The position numbers and the translations under genes were made by a program. Positions 63,083 to 64,000 of a DNA stretch of 64,000 bases are shown one piece after another; positions within the stretch are counted from its first letter, which is position 1, and every line of letters begins with the position of its first letter. This stretch comes from Edaphobacillus lindanitolerans. Lineage in GTDB: Bacteria > Bacillota > Bacilli > Bacillales_A > Planococcaceae. Below the pieces are notes generated by a model. The model saw only the letters and a program-made list of their open reading frames with translations. It searched no databases and had not been told where the DNA came from. The stretch is taken from positions 372,001 through 436,000 of the forward strand of contig NZ_FTPL01000002.1 of NCBI RefSeq assembly GCF_900156305.1, given 5' to 3'.

Positions 63083-64000
63083 TTGAGGAAATGGTATCAG
63101 ATCTACCCGACGAACAAGTGGTTTAATATTTATGCATGGATTCTGTTCTGCATTATGCCTTTCTTCTTCATCTTCCGTTCCATGTCCCTGCTGGAAATCG
63201 CCTCGGGACTCGCCTTGTTTGCCCTGTTTTTCGTTTCGTACCGGGCTTCGAACAATCGTGAGGGAACCGGGTCCTATGTATGGCTGGGCATCGAAATCGT
63301 GATCAGTTTCACCATGACGGTGGCATTCGGATTTATCTACTTTTTCCTGTTCATCGCCCTGCAGATCGGGAATATCCGCAAGCGGACGCCCTTTTTCATC
63401 TATTACGCATTCACCACCGGAATTTCAGCCGCTGCACTCGTCCTCGTCATTTTCACCGAGACGGAGATCTTTGTTTCCCAGTACCCGTTTCTCATCATGA
63501 CGGAGGTCGGCGTCCTGCTCATCCCGTTCAATGCCTATAACCGGCATCAACGGGAAGTGCTCGAGGAAAAACTCGAGGATGCCAACCGCATGATCGCCGA
63601 CTTGGTCGTCCACGAGGAGAGACAGCGGATTGCGAGGGATCTCCATGACACCCTCGGGCAGAAGCTCTCGCTCATCGGCCTGAAAAGCGACCTGGCATCC
63701 AAACTCGCTGTAAAGGATCCGGACCGGGCACGGGGTGAAATGCTCGATGTCCGGCGGACCGCCAGGACGGCCCTGAAGGAAGTCCGTGATCTCGTGAGCG
63801 GCATGAGAGGCACGAGCCTGCCGGCTGAACTGATGAAGGCTGAACGGATCCTCGAGGCGGCGGGAATCAGCCTGTCCATAACCGGCAGCTCCGAAGAAAT
63901 CGATGTTTCCCCCTATATCGAAGATGTACTCGGAATGTGCCTCATGGAAGCCGTCACCAATGTCGTCAAACACAGCAAGGCGTCCGATTGCTCGGTCGTG
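63083..64000 (+). CDS. desK: DesK-like sensor histidine kinase (partial, C-terminus outside window)
   Basis: Membrane thermosensor kinase of the HisKA_3/NarL-type group. The frame is open to the right edge, 306 codons from TTG 63083 (an ATG at 63071 is an alternative). Four to five N-terminal transmembrane segments (for example WILFCIMPFFFIFRSMSLL, GIEIVIS..GFIYFFLFIAL), a linker coiled coil, phosphoacceptor ARDLHDTLGQKLSLIGLK, and the start of the ATPase domain CLMEAVTNVVKHSKAS. The rest of the ATPase and a probable response regulator desR should follow. In B. subtilis, DesK with DesR controls des; the neighbour des supports the same here. Confidence 0.93.
   Translation, partial: MRKWYQIYPTNKWFNIYAWILFCIMPFFFIFRSMSLLEIASGLALFALFFVSYRASNNREGTGSYVWLGIEIVISFTMTVAFGFIYFFLFIALQIGNIRKRTPFFIYYAFTTGISAAALVLVIFTETEIFVSQYPFLIMTEVGVLLIPFNAYNRHQREVLEEKLEDANRMIADLVVHEERQRIARDLHDTLGQKLSLIGLKSDLASKLAVKDPDRARGEMLDVRRTARTALKEVRDLVSGMRGTSLPAELMKAERILEAAGISLSITGSSEEIDVSPYIEDVLGMCLMEAVTNVVKHSKASDCSVV

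Overview
The window is a 64 kb stretch of a GC-rich Bacillales chromosome. Gene order over about two thirds of it follows the Bacillus subtilis region running from hemL to sspI (hem operon, engB, lonA, clpX, tig, ysoA, ysnBA, gerE, ysmA, sdh, yslB, uvrC, trxA, etf/fad, mutS2, polX, zapA, rnhC, pheST, sspI). A GerE-type regulator, the spore protein SspI and a soluble PAS sensor kinase of the sporulation-kinase type suggest a spore-former or a recent descendant of one. A GC-rich member of the Planococcaceae is my best guess, but the genus cannot be fixed from this sequence. Most genes lie on the minus strand up to about 53 kb; after that strands are mixed.

Layout. 1-5.9 kb: the tetrapyrrole operon hemA-hemX-hemC-hemD-hemB-hemL (hemL runs off the left edge), with a PerR-like operator on the hemA promoter and an intrinsic terminator between hemA and hemX. 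6.3-12.1 kb: protein quality control and ribosome assembly (engB, lonA, clpX, tig). 12.2-16.2 kb: a TPR protein, tRNA-Arg(TCT) with a duplicated 3' half, ysnB, ysnA, a MarR regulator, gerE and an acyl-CoA thioesterase. 16.3-19.5 kb: succinate dehydrogenase. 19.8-22.8 kb: yslB, a DUF1992 gene, uvrC, trxA. 23.1-28.1 kb: fatty-acid degradation (etfA, etfB, fadB, fadR, lcfA) with a full FadR operator. 28.2-40.9 kb: a 26-codon membrane peptide, yshE, mutS2, polX, cvpA-like, zapA, rnhC, pheT-pheS behind a Phe T-box, an rRNA methylase, sspI, argF. 41-53 kb: M42 peptidase, membrane proteins, MFS transporter, LysM-3D wall protein, sensor kinase, SRAP protein, PopT-type flippase, tRNA hydroxylase TrhO, ferredoxin-NADP reductase. 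53-64 kb: an RsbR-like STAS protein behind a SigB-type promoter, oligoendopeptidase F, a phosphate transporter pair, a lipoprotein, a CoA-transferase, threonine dehydratase, a fatty-acid desaturase and the start of a DesK-type kinase.

Functional links. The hem operon supplies heme for the membrane respiratory chain that includes SdhC. LcfA, FadB and EtfAB activate and degrade fatty acids under FadR, and a similar palindrome sits on the promoter of the thioesterase gene, suggesting that thioester hydrolysis may belong to the same regulon. Desaturase plus DesK-type kinase look like a membrane-fluidity sensing pair.

I found no CRISPR array, rRNA operon, insertion sequence, prophage or defence island, and nothing I would call a new multi-gene system. 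The observations most worth checking are small: the tRNA-Arg 3'-half duplication breaking exactly beside the anticodon, the hemA/hemX terminator, the FadR-like site on the thioesterase promoter, the membrane micro-ORF, a four-copy 21-bp repeat after rnhC, and missing genes (lonB; racE-gerM-rph) at otherwise conserved junctions. Comparisons with B. subtilis are from memory, not from a search.
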